A stretch of DNA of 64,000 bases from Gonium pectorale. Lineage: Eukaryota; Chlorophyta; Chlorophyceae; Chlamydomonadales; Volvocaceae. The notes under the pieces are model-generated. The model was not told the DNA's origin. It did not search any database and saw nothing but the letters and a program-made list of their open reading frames with translations. The stretch is taken from the NCBI GenBank assembly GCA_001584585.1, contig LSYV01000024.1:1025915-1089914 (forward strand), in the 5' to 3' direction. A program made the translations under genes and the position numbers. Shown one piece after another: positions 44,601 to 56,824 of the stretch (position 1 is the stretch's first letter; the number at the start of each line of letters is the position of its first letter).

Positions 44601-45829
44601 CTGCACCAGGAACTCCCGCACCACGGCCGCACCCCACCGTAGCACTTCCGTCTTCCACCTCTTCCGTTCAACACGTCTCCGACCCCACCCCTCTACCACT
44701 ACGACCTGAGCTTCAACGATAATAGACAGCTCAGCCATCGACGCGGACGCCGGCGGCAACGGCGGCAAACACCTGGCAGCGGCTGGAATTTAGGATCGGC
44801 GACACCTTCGGGAGCCGGCGAAACGAGGCAAGGACCGGCCTGGCCGCCGGACGGGACAAAAGCTCTTGGCGCCCAGCTCGTCGTTATTCATCCCATTCAA
44901 CTCCCCCACCCATGAAACCGAACCGCGTCCCGCCTTACCGCGTCCGGGTCCGCCTTCTTGGCCTTCTTGCCGCCGGCTCCGGAGCGACACAGCGCCGCCA
45001 GGTTGACGGCCGCAGAGGGCGGCCGGTCAGTGGCGGTGCCCTTGGCGGCGGCGCGGGCGTTGATCTGCTCCCACAGGGAGGCCACCTTGGCGCGCTTGGC
45101 TATGGCCCGGGGGTCGTTTGCCTCCGCCTCCGCCGCCGCGGCGGCGTCCTCCTCGTCCCCCTCCTCCTCAGCATCGTCGTCGTCGCCGTCGCCGCCGCCG
45201 TCCTCATGGCCGTCCTCGCCCGACCTGGCGGCTATGGCGGCGCCTCGCCTGGAGGGCCCACGGCCGAGAGGGGGCGTAAGGGCGGCGAGAGTGGAGAGGA
45301 GGAGAGGCGGAGGGGAGGAGGCGGGGTACACGGTCGGAAGGGGGGGTGCCATGGGGAAGCGCGATGCGATGGACGGCCCTCTGGCGATGGGCATAGCTGG
45401 TGACTTGGGCGGAACCGCGGAAGAGCGGGCTGGCCGACGAGGCGCCGGCTGGGGCGGGCTGGATAGGACAGAAGCCGCGGGGTGGATCGGAGGGAGGCTA
45501 TCCGCCGATGGGGTCTACAAGCTTTTTGGGCCTGCCGCAAGCGCGGGCAATCCTAGGCACGAAGGGTGTCCCATGGCGGCACGAGTCCCATGGGCTTGTC
45601 GACGTGACTCGGTGTGTTGCAAGTACTAGTGCCGAGCTCGGCAGTGGGGAGGGGAAGAGAGGGAGTGCACGGAGGGGCACGCGCACCTGCGCTTGTTGCT
45701 GCCCTTCCGCGCGGGAACAGCACCCTGCGGGCGGTCCTCCTTCTCAGCAGTATCATCGGCAATCGGGTTGTAGTCATCGTCCTCCTCGTCGGAGTCGGAA
45801 GGCAGTGAGGCGTTCAGGAATCCTGCCAT
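41673..45829 (-). CDS. SWC5: BCNT/CFDP1/SWC5 family chromatin-remodelling subunit
   Basis: Seven exons: 45829-45687, 45224-44939, 44023-43700, 43292-43167, 42492-42448, 42064-41993, 41762-41673. SWC5 (yeast) and CFDP1 (animals) are subunits of SWR1-type H2A.Z-exchange complexes in the nucleus. The N-terminus (MAGFLNASLPSDSDEEDDDY) and the run of Asp/Glu in exon 2 are typical acidic histone-binding regions. The C-terminal BCNT domain is complete: VSVLDKTKADWSQFK, NTEVDEELETFKKSGDQYLD, then NFLKRAELREYEKERDLRLA. Between them are Ala-rich inserts and HWMRNLGLLKRP. Exon 4 ends in DKKKK, and the intron seems to start with GC (AAG|GCGCGC), because a GT donor in phase is not available. Introns 2-4 carry repeats A, C and D. 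Confidence 0.93.
43082..43121 (+). repeat. Intronic repeat C, copy 3
   Basis: In SWC5 intron 4; TATGCGCCCCAGTGCTTCTC followed by TATTGAGAATGCCTTCCGAC. Confidence 0.7.
43502..43525 (+). repeat. Intronic repeat D, partial copy 4
   Basis: Weak match (GTGACAACACGC, TTTCCATTCC) in SWC5 intron 3. Confidence 0.35.
43626..43662 (+). repeat. Intronic repeat C, copy 4
   Basis: In SWC5 intron 3; ATGCGCCTCTGGGCTTCTCT then ACTGAGAATGCCTTCCA, the copy closest to consensus. Confidence 0.7.
44243..44291 (+). repeat. Intronic repeat A, partial copy 3
   Basis: TCACACTTTCGCGCTTACGC, TCGTCGTATGCG and TTCCATTTCAACA match the 3' part of copies 1 and 2. It is in SWC5 intron 2, antisense to the host. Confidence 0.75.
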
Positions 45830-46443
45830 TACCTATGGTATTTGCTCCTATCAGGTATTAGCCTGTTTCAGACTAAAGAACGATGCAGAGAGGCACGTAG
45901 CACAGGGAAGGCTGCGGCTTGCGTTACAAGATGACGAGGAACGAGATTGAGTGCTCCTAGAGGTCAAGAGGCAAGAAGGGCAAGGGTGAGGCGAGGAGAA
46001 GCAAGCAAGCGTAAAATGATGTTTTCGGAGCGAGTGGTTGGTTAGTTGCTGGGGATGTAAACTTTGCGGCAGCAGGCCTAGTCAATTCCGTTAGTGGCCA
46101 CAATTGCCATGCATCGCTGCTTGTGCTCACAGCAGAATATGGCTCATGTTTCCGCATGAGAGACCGTCGGAAGGAACACACATGGGTACGGTTGGCACCG
46201 AGCCTAGTGCCCCGTGTATTATAATATAATATTGACGGCCAACGTTGGAGAGACCCCGGACGTGTCAAGGTCGCGTCCAGGCGTCCTTCGTCTCAAGCCC
46301 TTGTTTCATAGCACGGCCGATAGACACACCACATGGCCAAATAAGGAACGCATATAACGATGATGCGCCTCTGGCCATCTCCCACGAGGTAGTCGGTTGC
46401 CATTGGCAGCTGCCTTTCAAATTGAAGGCCTGTTGTCGCCAAC
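45830..46443. promoter_or_regulatory. Divergent intergenic region SWC5 / coiled-coil gene
   Basis: About 610 bp between minus- and plus-strand starts. An 18-bp A/T-only tract (TATTATAATATAATATT core at 46217-46234) stands out in this GC-rich sequence and could serve as a TATA-like element for either gene. Confidence 0.45.
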
Positions 46444-49400
46444 ATGGAATACGCAGAATACGAAGGTACGCTGCAGGCGCTTTGGTTAGGGCGGGCGCCC
46501 TGTTAATGCAAAGCACAGAGCGCCGCTGTGACAGCCGATGGCAGGGCACCGCAACTCCCCCGAGAGGGGTGTCGGAGCGCGGCGCTGCTTGATAGCGTGT
46601 GCACCTCCGTGAAGATATTTGTACAATTGCGGTATTGCTCAGCCTGGTTGGGCTTGGCCAGGCTCGCAGCTGCGGCCCATGCCAGCCTGGTTCGTGCCAT
46701 TGCACAGCAATACATGTCCAGCTCGTTCGGCCCAGTTGAGTGGAGATCGCCTCCTTCTGTCCGTCATGGTCGGCATGTTGTCCCACCTCCCTGCGAGACG
46801 TTGCCCTGCCCTTCCGCTCCCGCCCCGCCATCCCCAACAGCCCCCCACACTGTCCGGCATGGAGCTGACAGCGAAGACGATGCCGACTATCACGGCCAGC
46901 CTCGGGGGCACTCCGGGGCTGAAGACGATGCGAGCCTGTTCGGGACCCTCACCTCGCTGTCCTCCATCTTCGTGGGCGGTGTCACGGAGCTTCTCAATGA
47001 CCTGTCGCCTCAGGCCCCCAAGAACCGCCACCCAGGGCACCAGCGCTCTCCGCCCCTCTCGCCCACCCAGCAGCGACTCCAGCCCAGCCAGATCCAGGGG
47101 CGCGGCCTCGACCCTCAGCGGCGCAGCAGCATTGGCGGAGTCGGCGGGAGCGGAGTCGGTGGAAACAGCAGCGGCTTCGCACCGTACAGTGCAGAGGCGC
47201 GGCACCGCGCCGTCGCCGGCGGGGGTGGCGGCGGGGGCGGGGGCGGAGGTGGGGGCTTATTCGGGTGGGATGACGAGGATGACGGCGGCAGCTTTGGCTG
47301 GGACGTCGCCCCTCGGTCCGCTAACCGCGCCGTGCAGGTCGGGCGGGCCCGGTACGGCAACAGCGGAAACATGGCGCCCGCCAACAGCCTGGTGGGGTCG
47401 CCCACCGCCGGCGCCAGCGCTGCGGGCTTACTGGGGGCGGTGAGTGCGGCCGGAGTGCGGGTGGTCGCGCGCGACCGGGCCACGGGTCGTGTGGATTGTA
47501 GCCACAGTTGGTGCGTAAGCGTCCGAGATACCAACCGAGCTGTTTGACGACGTTGGGGTGAGGGGAGGCTGCGTGCCGGTGCGCTGAGCGATGAGGCGGG
47601 GCGGGGCGAGGGCGGGGAACTAGCATGTACCCAACCCATTCACCGCCGGCCACCCATGACCCGTGAACGCCCCACCAAGAAATCACATACTCGTTATCGC
47701 ACCTGGCAATCATGACGGCCAGGGGCCATCCCTGCCCTGCGGGCGTCTTTCTCGACGTATCCGGCACCCCCCCTCTGCTGCGCAGGTGTTCACGGGTATC
47801 AGCACGCTCGGGCAGCGCGCCACTGACATCCTGACGCAGCTCGACCACGACTTTGAGAGCATCTTCACGGGCGGGCTCGACGAAGAGGAGGACGTGGCCC
47901 CGGGTGCTGCGGGCGACGACGGCATGTCTGCCGCCGAGGGGCTTGGCGCCTCCGGGCCGCGCAGGAGCGGCGACGGCGCCGCTCCGGCCCGAAAGATTGC
48001 CTCCCCCGCCGCCGCGCAGCCTGGGCAGCAAGCCGACGGCGAGCGACGCAGCGCCGGCGGCGGCGGCAACCTGAGCGCGGCCTTCGCGGCTGCGGGCCAG
48101 GATGGGCGAGCTGCAGTGGCGGGTGTGCAGTCGGCGGCTGGGGCGGCGGCGGGCGCCTCGCAGGGGTCGCGGCTCGCGGCCGCCACGCAGCAGAGGGAGC
48201 GGCCGGGAGTGCATGTGAGCGTACCGGCCTCGGCGGCCACCTCCTCCGGGGCCCTCCCTCCGCACACGGGGCCGGGGTCGGGCTCCAGAACGAGCAGCAG
48301 CAGCGGCGGCGGCGGCGTCGCGGCCGCCACTGCCCGCCGGTCCAGCGGCAGCGGCGGCGCCGCGGTCGTCATGGGCCGCAGCGCGAGCTCGCGCGCTTCG
48401 GGCGGAGGCGCTGCGGCTTGGGCGCAGGGGGCCGACGATGACTGGGGCTGGGGGAGCCGGGGACGGCGGAGCCGGAGGAGGTGCACTGGCGGCGCGCGGA
48501 CGCAGCTCATCGGACTGGGCCGATGCTGAGCCGTCGGCGGCGGCCCTGCGGACGCGGTCTGAGTCCCGACAACAGCCGTCGATTGCGCCAGCGTCGCTTC
48601 AGCAGCAGCAGCCTCTGCAGCGTCAGGCCTCCGCCACGGCACCGGCGGCCTCTGCTGGCAGTGCGCCCTCCTCCGGGCCCGCCCTACACTCCACCTCGTC
48701 CGGCGGGCGCCGAAAAGGAGGCGGAAAGCTCATCATAATAAAGCCGCGCGGCGAGGCCGGTGCGGCAGGCGTCGCCACGTCCTCGAGCGGTGGCGGCGGC
48801 GCCGCCAGTGCCGGCCAGCCGACGCCCCTATCACCCGGCGCCGCCGTCTGCCAGACAGCGGCGAGCGTGGAGGCAGCGGCCCCGTCCGCCACCACGCCAG
48901 CGGCGGCGGCCACTGGGACGGTGGCAGCAGCGGAGACGCTGCCAGCCTCTCCATTGTCGCCCTTCTCGCCATCGTTGCCACCGCCGCCCATGATGAACAA
49001 GAACGGTGCGGTCCCGCGTCTGGCCCTCGGCCGTGGTGTGTGGGGAGGCAGGGCGGACGATCAGAGAGCCTGGCGGCGTGCCCGATCACTAGGACCTCTG
49101 CGAGCGATCCCAAACCGGATGCCAACGGCGTTAGGAAGGAAGGCGCTCTGCAACGCGCCGTGGAGTGCTCGTTCTCCTTTTCCCCCTCCCCCACGCATTT
49201 TGCCATCCCTCTGGCGCCAGCTGCCACTGACGTAGGGTCGTGTCCTTAAGGCGTCTTAAACGCGCCCAGCACTGGGTTAGAATTGATCCCCGCCCCTGCC
49301 GGCTCCGTATGCCCCCTACTCCATCCGTAGGAACCCCCCGACAGCCAGTCACCACCACCGCCGGCTCCACGCGTGACATTGGTACTCCCGCGCCGCCCCA

Positions 49401-52400
49401 TGGGTCACCGGTGGGTGAAGCACGCGGAGCGCCCTCCGTGCCGCCCTCCCCATCCCACCGGGGAGGGCAGGGAATGGCCCCCGCCGACCAACACGGCGCT
49501 GTACCCGGCGGGACATGCGGGCTCAGCCCGGTCCCTCCGCTGGAGGCGGCTCGGCACGCTGCCCGGGACGCGGAGGCGAGGGCCGATGCGGCCGAGGCGC
49601 GTGCGGCGGAGCGGCTGGCGGAGGCGGAGGCAGCGCGGGCGGAGTTTGCTGCGGCACGAGCGGAGGCGGAGGCGGCGCGGGTGCGCGCCGAGGCTGCTGA
49701 GGCGCGGGAGGCGGAGCTGCGGATGCGGGTGGAGGCAGCACAGGTGGAGGCAGGCGGGCTGCAGGAGCGGCTGCGGTCTCTGGGCGCGGAGCTGGCTGCG
49801 AGCCACACGCGCTGCGGGGAGCTTGAGCAGGTAGGGTGGGTGGCTAGGCTGCCGGTGTTGGCGCAGGGGCTCACCGGTTGTGCGGGCAGTGCTGGGATGT
49901 ACGGCGAGGGTTGGCGGCGCAGGGGTCGCGTGGTGGCGTTGGTGGGGCCCTGAGGAAGCAGGCAGGCAGGCGGGAGGGTGGCAGCGCGTGCTGCTGTGTT
50001 CGCTTGATACGTGCAGGCCCGGGAGGGCGCGAACCCAAATACCGCTATCATCTTCGACCTTTTGCACACTCGCCACTGCGCAGGAGCTGGCCCACACCCG
50101 CCATCAGCTCTGTAGCACCATCGCCGCCGCGGCCGCGCTGCCCTACGTCCCGGCCTCCCGCCCGGCCTCCCCCGTCGTCGGCCCGGGGCAGGCGCTCTCC
50201 CCCGAGGCGGCCGCAGCGGCAGCCGCCGCGGGCCTCGACTCCGCGTCCGCGACCCCGTCACAGCTGCACCCCTCGCCGCCGCTGCTCCACCCCCGCAGCG
50301 GAGCAGCCGTTGCGGCGGCGGTGGCCGCGGCGGCTGGGTCCCTGCCCCCGACCGGCACTCCGCCCCGGCCCTCCACCGGGCCACCAGCCTCCAGTACCAC
50401 CTCCGCCACCGCTGGGCTCGTCGTCGCCACGTCGACCCGCTTCTCCCCCCACGCCGTCTCCTCCACATCGCCCCTCGGGACGGCCGTCGCCGCCTCCACC
50501 GCCGCCTCTGGCGGCGGCGGCCATAGCCGCCGACCCAGCCTCGGCAGCGCCGGGCACAGTCGGCGCGGCAGCTTTGGCAGTGGCCGCGGCGGCGTGGCGG
50601 CGCCGGCCACCGGTGGTGGCGGAGGCAGCGACGAGCTGGTGGAGGCAGCGCTTGTGGCGCAGCTGACGGCGGCCCTGGCTGACAAGGCGAGGCTGGCCCG
50701 CGAGAACGACCTACTCACCCGGCAGATCGAGAGCCTGCAGGTGGCGCCTGGGGTCTGCAGGGGGACACGCGTTGGAGGGAGTTGTGGGAAGGAAACGAGG
50801 ACAGGCAGGATGGGTGGGCGGGTTACGGGTCAAGCGGAGGGCCTGTGGTTGCTGCGAGCCGGGGGCGGGGGGTCGGCTGGAGGGGCAGTTGCCGGGGGCT
50901 GGTCGGGCAGCGGCGCCGGGGCAGCCGCTGGGCCGGGGAGGGGCAGGGACGTGAAGGGGGACTGGGCGGGGGCGGTGCGCGTGGGAACGTGCACACGTCG
51001 TATGGCAGTCCAATTACAGAGGCCCACGCTGTGTCCATGGCGCCGTGGGGCCGCCCCTAGCTTACAGCGCGCGCCAGCTCACTCCCTGCCCCTGGGAATC
51101 TTCCACGGTCGCGCAGGAGCTGCTGGAGTACGCTGCGCAGCACGCCCACATGGGGTCCGACTCACGGGGCGGGTCCCACCCGGGTGACGACGGCGAGGAC
51201 GGGCTGGGACACGGGGGAGGCGACGCGGCCCATGCCTTTTGCGGGAGCGCTGCTGTTGTGGAGGAGGAGGAGGCGGAGAGCAGCGAAGACTACTATGCGC
51301 GGTTCTGGCGGACGGGCGACACGCCGCCTGCAGCATCGGGGCCGACGCCACCGGAGGAGGAGGAGCACGGTCAGTCGCCGCTGTCGACGCCGATGGCCGC
51401 CATCGCGGCGGCGCTGTCCTTAGAGCTCGGCGGCGCCGACGCAGCAGGTGACGGAGGTCAGGAAGGCAGCAGCGGCGGAGGCGTGTCTGACGGCGGCGGC
51501 CCAATCGGCCCGTACGGCAACCTGCTGAACGACGGCTATCACAGCGGCATCGTGGCCAGCCGCACACGGCACGACGTGTACGGCGAGTACGACAGCGGGC
51601 CCAACTCGGCGGCCTCCGCCAGTCCAGTGCACCAGGGCTGGCACTTCACCCCGAACGCGCCGCCCGCCGCCGCCGCCGCGGCCGCCAACGTGGCGGCCGC
51701 AGTGCGGGAGCTGCGGTTCGCCGTCACCCCCGTCAACCTCGCTGGCGCCTCCGTCCGCACGCCCGACGTCTCCTTCGGAGGCACGCCGCTCTCGTGCGCG
51801 ACGGGGGCCTTCTCTGAGGCCGGGACGCCCCTGTCGGAGGCCGCCGGTCCCTCTTCGGGCCCTGAAACGCCAACGACAACAAGGACGCCCCCTCCCGGAG
51901 CTGTGGGGCTCTTTCTCGCCGCGGATGCCGGGACGCCGCCGCTCTCGGGCGTGAGTGGCTTGGGCCTTTCCCCCGACCTCGAGCCGCCAGGGTCGGTGGC
52001 GTCTGATGGGCTGGGGGCGCTCTCCGTCGGCGGCTCCATCTCCCTTGCGAGCCTCCGCGCGTCGCCGGAGGCGGCCGCCTCCGCTAACGCGGCGGCCGGA
52101 ACCGACGGTTGTGACGACGACGACCATGCCCCGGCGGCGGCGAGGGCGGCAGAGGCGGAGCCGATTGACGAGGTGGCGGCCGCAGCCGCGGCACACTCGC
52201 TGCCGCCGCGGACGTTCAGCTACCCGGAGGGCTGGGAGGTCCTAGACGAGGCGGGGGAGGTGGTGCCACGGGAGAGGCTGGTGGCGGCTGCCCTCGAGCC
52301 CCACAGCCCGGCCCCGGCGGGGGAGGTGGACCGCGATGGGGCGGGGGGGTCTGTGTCTGCTGGCCCCAATTCGCCCGCGGCGGGGCGGGCCGGTGCAGCG

Positions 52401-52658
52401 CTCCCAGCGCAGGGTCAGGAGGTGGAGTCGGGCCGCGCGGCTGGGGGCTCCTGGCGGGACGGGAGTACGGGGCAGGAGGCACAGTTGCGGTCGCCGGGGG
52501 CGGCGGCGCCCGGCGGCAAGGCGGTGCAGGGTGCCGGCGGGGCCGGCGGCGGCGTGTCGGGTCCGGGAGCCGCAGCTGCGGCGGCTGGGGTGTCGCCGCA
52601 GCCGCGGCCCATGATGGAGCGAACCAACATCCTGGGCCCCTCGCATGCCCTGGCGTGA
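46444..52658 (+). CDS. Long coiled-coil, low-complexity protein (golgin-like?)
   Basis: I do not recognise a named family. Supported exon ends: ...47439, 47786..., ...49830, 50084-50740, 51117-52658 (stop). A possible first exon is 46444-46465 (MEYAEYE), spliced to about 46877; an alternative start is the ATG at 46714. The N-terminal part has LFGTLTSLSSIFVGGVTELL, a Gly run with FGWDDEDDGGSFGWD, and VFTGISTLGQRATDILTQLD followed by HDFESIFTGG. A Glu/Ala/Arg coiled coil is encoded at about 49560-49830 (AARDAEARADAAEARAAERL...), and it continues into LAHTRHQLCS and DKARLARENDLLTRQIESLQ, then LLEYAAQ and a long acidic Ala/Gly/Pro-rich tail. The WD-type acidic motifs plus coiled coil recall golgins or TMF-type tethers, but that is a guess. 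The reading frame shifts by one base between about 48440 and 48520 with no room for an intron. Confidence 0.65.
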
Positions 52659-53785
52659 GGGCGCGTGGGAACGACCGGCGCCGGGAAGAGGGAGGAGTGA
52701 GGGGAGAGGACCAGCCAGGTATGACAGCGACAGGAGAGGTTGTGCCCATGAGAGGCGCAATGGGATATGCACAGGAGTTCAGAGGGGTGTCGTCGCGTCG
52801 TGGGGCCGCATCATGCGTTGTGGGGCGACGACGCACAGAGTTGGTGTCACGTGTTTGACTTGGTGGGACACCAGACACCACACACAGTCCAGGTGACGTA
52901 ACACACAGTCCAGGTCTGACCTAATATGTCTCCGACAGAGGAGCGCGGGTGTTGAGACATCCGGCATCTGCGCCTGACATGTTCCCACCAGGCAATGCGC
53001 GTAGGGGAGGGGGCGGCCAGGGCTCGCCCGCATTGGGTTGTCCGACTCGACATCAAGCTTCGCGCATTCTGCCACCTTCCATGGCAGCTCGACGGAACTT
53101 GCCATGGGTTTAGTTGAACGAGCACGTGACTTCAAGGCTAACTATCCATTCCTGGTTTCGCTGCGAGGGGCGCTTGTTCCAGAGAGGCAGCCCCGTGCCC
53201 CTGGCCACGCGCTGCTCGTCACACGCAGGGGGAATGCGCGTACTTTGACCCTGCCTCTGACTGCCTTACCTGTGCTGCCTTTCTCACTGTTTTCTGGATG
53301 GGCCGGCGTCCCTCAAGGGAAAATCCATTTTTTGTGCCAAGCGCCCACGTCAAGGACTCCTGATGACGCTTCCATGCCTCTAATTGATACTGTGGGATAG
53401 TTCTTTGCTGTTTGGTCAAGGCCAGGCGTGTTGTGCAAGACAGAGCGTGGAGGCTCGTCGCAACGGTTGTAAGTACGCCGTGGGCGATTGGGTTTCGCAC
53501 CACGCTGCGATGGTCGCATGCTCTTTCGCGCTGTTTCTGGGTTGTGCACGGGGCTTACTGGGTGACGAAAGAATGCGTTGTGCTGTGCCCACAGCGTATC
53601 TCTGCGCCCCGATCGCCTGCTTCGCGCCTGCCAAGGACTGCCCGACAGCAACGGCACTGTACACCTTCACTCAGCTCTCCTCCCTCTTCACGCCCTTGAC
53701 ATCGTACGTGTACGACCCAGCTGTCTGCCAGGACCATTGCCCCGCGACTACCCGCACCACCCTTATCCACCTCACCCTCATGGCG
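52659..53785. other. Convergent 3' regions
   Basis: Lies between the 3' ends of the plus-strand coiled-coil gene and the minus-strand BTB gene. TGTAA at 53468-53472 on the plus strand is far from the stop (about 810 nt) and may or may not be used. A short direct repeat around 52880-52915 (ACACACAGTCCAGGT twice) is visible. No coding exon supported. Confidence 0.5.
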
Positions 53786-56700
53786 TCATCGCAATCGCAG
53801 CGTGAGCACCCCCGCCATCCCGCCGCCCCCAGCCGCGCTCGGAGGCTGCAGATACGGCCACCACTCAGTCAACGCGCGGCTCACGGCCGCCTCTGTCTCA
53901 ACACCAGCACCAGCAGCCGCGTCAGCCACACTGGGCCCGGATCGAGCGTGCGCTGCCGGCGCCTCCGCCCACAGCTGCGTCGAGGCGGGCGCCCTCTGCA
54001 GCGCCGCGGATAAGCCCCTCCCGGGAGCCCCAGCACCGAATTTGAACACCTCCTGCGGCCCGAATCGCACCGTCACCGCCACCTTGTGCGCCTCATCTTG
54101 CGGCTGCCAGGAAGCTGTTGCTGCTGCTGCTGAGGGCATCACAGGCACCCATGGCTCGTCAGCAGGGCGTGGTTGAGGGAGGCCGGGCTGCTGCTGCCTG
54201 GAGTATACCCGTGGGACGGTCAGCCAGAAGGGCCCAGGGGCAACGCCCGCTGCTGCGGCAGAGGCAGCAGCCTGCTCGGAGGCTTGGACCACAGCGGCAG
54301 CGCGGGCCGCTGCGTCAGCAGCTACAGGCACGGCGGCGGCGGCTGCGGCCGAAGGCAGCAGGCGGCGCCCCAGCGGCGCTGGCGTCGGCCGCGACTGGCC
54401 GCCCGCGAACACCTCGATGCTGGCGGCGGGAATCGTTACGACGCCTATGATGCGCGGCTCGGGAGCTGACGCCAGCGTGTCCGCTGCTGTCTTACCACTG
54501 CTGCTGCTGCCGCTGGCGCCGCTGTCGCTGCCCCCGTTTCCAGCGCCTGCCGTGACGGGCGGCGGAAGAGAAGCCATGGCGGTCCTCGTGGCCACCCCGA
54601 ACTCCACCACGTGCGGCACCTGGCACCGGAGGTACACACCGGCAAGGGGCCCGCTGGCCCCAGAACCACCGCCGCTGCTCATGCCGACACCACTGCTGCC
54701 GCTCACGCCCGGTGTCGGACGTGCCGCCGGGCGGGGCCTCACGGGGCTGACGAACACGCTCCACTCCAGCCCGCCCGCCGCCACCGCGGGCAGCCCGCCC
54801 TCGAACTCGGCCGTCGCGTCGCCGCCCTTGTCCATCGCCTCGAGCAGCGCCTGCACCGAGACAGTCCAGCGGAAGGCCAGGGTCGCGGCGCACGGAGGCC
54901 GCTGAGGTGCCGTGAGATCCGCGACCCACGGGTCAGCGCAGGCGCCGCCACCGCCACTGCCGCCGCCGCTGCCACCGGCTCCCTCTCCTACCGGCACCTC
55001 ATCCAGCTCTAAAGACGATGTCATGTGGTCCGCGAGCGCCTGGCGCTCCGCCTGCGGGGCTGTGGCCAGGTGTAACGCCAGAATCTGCTCCCGGTGACCC
55101 ATGGGCCACCAGGGCGCGCCCGGCAGCACGAACGCCAGGTAGGCGCGGCTCAGGTGCGCGACGCGCACGCAGCGGCAGAGCGCCGCCATCCTTTCGGGTG
55201 GCGTCTGGGGGTTGGCAGCGAGCCAGTCAGCGAGCAGGTGCGCCACGGAGGACTCGCTGTCGGCGCGGAGCGAATCGGACCGCAGCAGGGCCTCCAGCGC
55301 GCAGGCGGGGAGGCCGGCCAGCGCGCGGCGCAGGCGCGGCGTGTTGAGGACGGCCAGCGCGTCGCCAAAGTGGGCGGTCAGGTGGCGCTGGCAGGCGGCC
55401 ACCACACGGCTGAAGCTGGTGGTTGTGGTTGTGGTGGTTGCGGTGGTAGCGGCCGCGCCGCTGCCACCGCCAACGCAGTCGGCCGGGCAGCAGGTCTCTG
55501 CGAACCTGAGCACGGCGATCAAGGTGCCCAGACTGGCCGAGGCGGGAGGATTCACGTAGGCAGGGGCGGCGCCGGGGGCCGCGTTCGCGCCGCTGCTGCC
55601 GCCGCCGCTACTGCAGCTGCTGCCGACAGTGATGCTGCCACTGCGGGAGGCCGCAGCTACTACAGCGGGCGGCGCTGCCAGGAGGCTGCTGCTGCCGCCG
55701 CTGGCTGGCGGTCTTGAGACACGCTGCACGGCGGAGGGGCCGCCTCCTCCGCACGCGGTGCCGTGGCAGCTGGGCCTGGGCTCGGGGGCGAGTACGCCCA
55801 GGAGCAGCTCATCGCACGCCTCGGCGCAGCCGTCCACCTGTGCACAATGCAACAAACGAAACACACATCATTTGATGCCCAATGCCGATTCCATGGCTCA
55901 GCTAAAGCCTTAAGTAGGGCTCAGCTGGTCAGAGCACAAAGCAAAACAGGGCACGGGGGTCTGCAGCCTATGGAGCGCGTGCCGCACGCTTAACCGCACC
56001 TGGAGGTACTCCGCCAGGCGCCGAACTGACAGCAGCCAAGCCACTCGAGCACACACATCGTCGTCGCCGTCGCACGTGTCGGCGCAGCTGCCGTTGATGA
56101 CGCCCCCAGGGCCGCCGTCGCCGCCGCGGTCGGTGGTCTCGGGCCAGGCCACCTGCCCCGTGTACATGAACTGGACGGCCGCCAGGGCGCTCGGCAGGTC
56201 CCGATCGCTGCCCAGCGGCACGCGCAGCTGCACTATGGAGCGCCCGCCGCCACCCCAGCCGCTGCCGCTGCCATTGTCGGCGCTGCCGCCACTGCCGCCG
56301 TCGGCACCTGCGCTGCCACCGTTGCTTCCACTCCGTTCCCATGGTCTTGCGCTTTTGCCGCTACCGTGATGAGCCAGGGTCCAGCGGCTGAGCTGCGCGC
56401 GGAAGAGCTCGGAGCCGGTCCACAGCACCAGGCGGTGGGCGGGCAGCGGGCTTCTGATCATGCGAGGCCCGGGCTTATCAATGCCACCGCCGCTGTCAGC
56501 GTTGTCGGCACACGCACCTGTTGCTTGCGGGTGTAGGTGCCCCGCCTCGGAGGCCTCACAGGCGCGGGTGTCAGACAGCTGGGAGGTGGGCCCATCGTAG
56601 ACAGTCGCGATTGCAGAGGGTGGCTTGTGGGCTGTGGAGAGATCGCTGGGGCCCGGGAAGGCTGATGGCGGGTCGTGGGGCAGAGGTGCGGCAGCGGCAG

Positions 56701-56824
56701 GGGCGATGCGGGGCGCCGGGGCGCAGCCGGTCTCGTCCGGCGACAGGTAGAAGTGGAGGGCGCAATCCGAGGCCTCCTCGCGGCCAAACAGGGCCCCAAT
56801 ACGGGCAGCAACGCTGCTGTTCAT
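53786..56824 (-). CDS. BTB/POZ-domain protein with BACK-like region
   Basis: Two exons, 56824-56000 and 55838-53786, joined in phase (AEYLQ|VDGCAEACDELL). About 958 residues from the ATG at 56824 (MNSSVAARIGALFGREEASD); an in-frame ATG further upstream (MWHPALAHNL) is the alternative. The N-terminal BTB fold is split by low-complexity inserts: SDCALHFYLSPDE, PAHRLVLWTGSELFRAQLSRW, then PSALAAVQFMYTGQVAWPE and VAWLLSVRRLAEYLQ. The second part has a helical BACK-like segment: LTAHFGDALAVLNTPRLRRA, LPACALEALLRSDSL and VAHLLADWLAANP, then MAALCRCVRVAHLSRAYLAF. The C-terminal half has several beta-rich segments of unknown identity (RPPCAATLAFRWTVSVQALL, GVYLRCQVPHVVEFGVAT, HKVAVTVRFGPQEVF). BTB-BACK proteins usually serve as CUL3 substrate adaptors; no Kelch repeats are seen. 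Confidence 0.85.

Noticed and set aside
49131..50468. Minus-strand open frame of 445 codons
   Set aside because: It is the antisense shadow of the plus-strand coiled-coil exons, Arg/Ala/Ser-rich with no motif.
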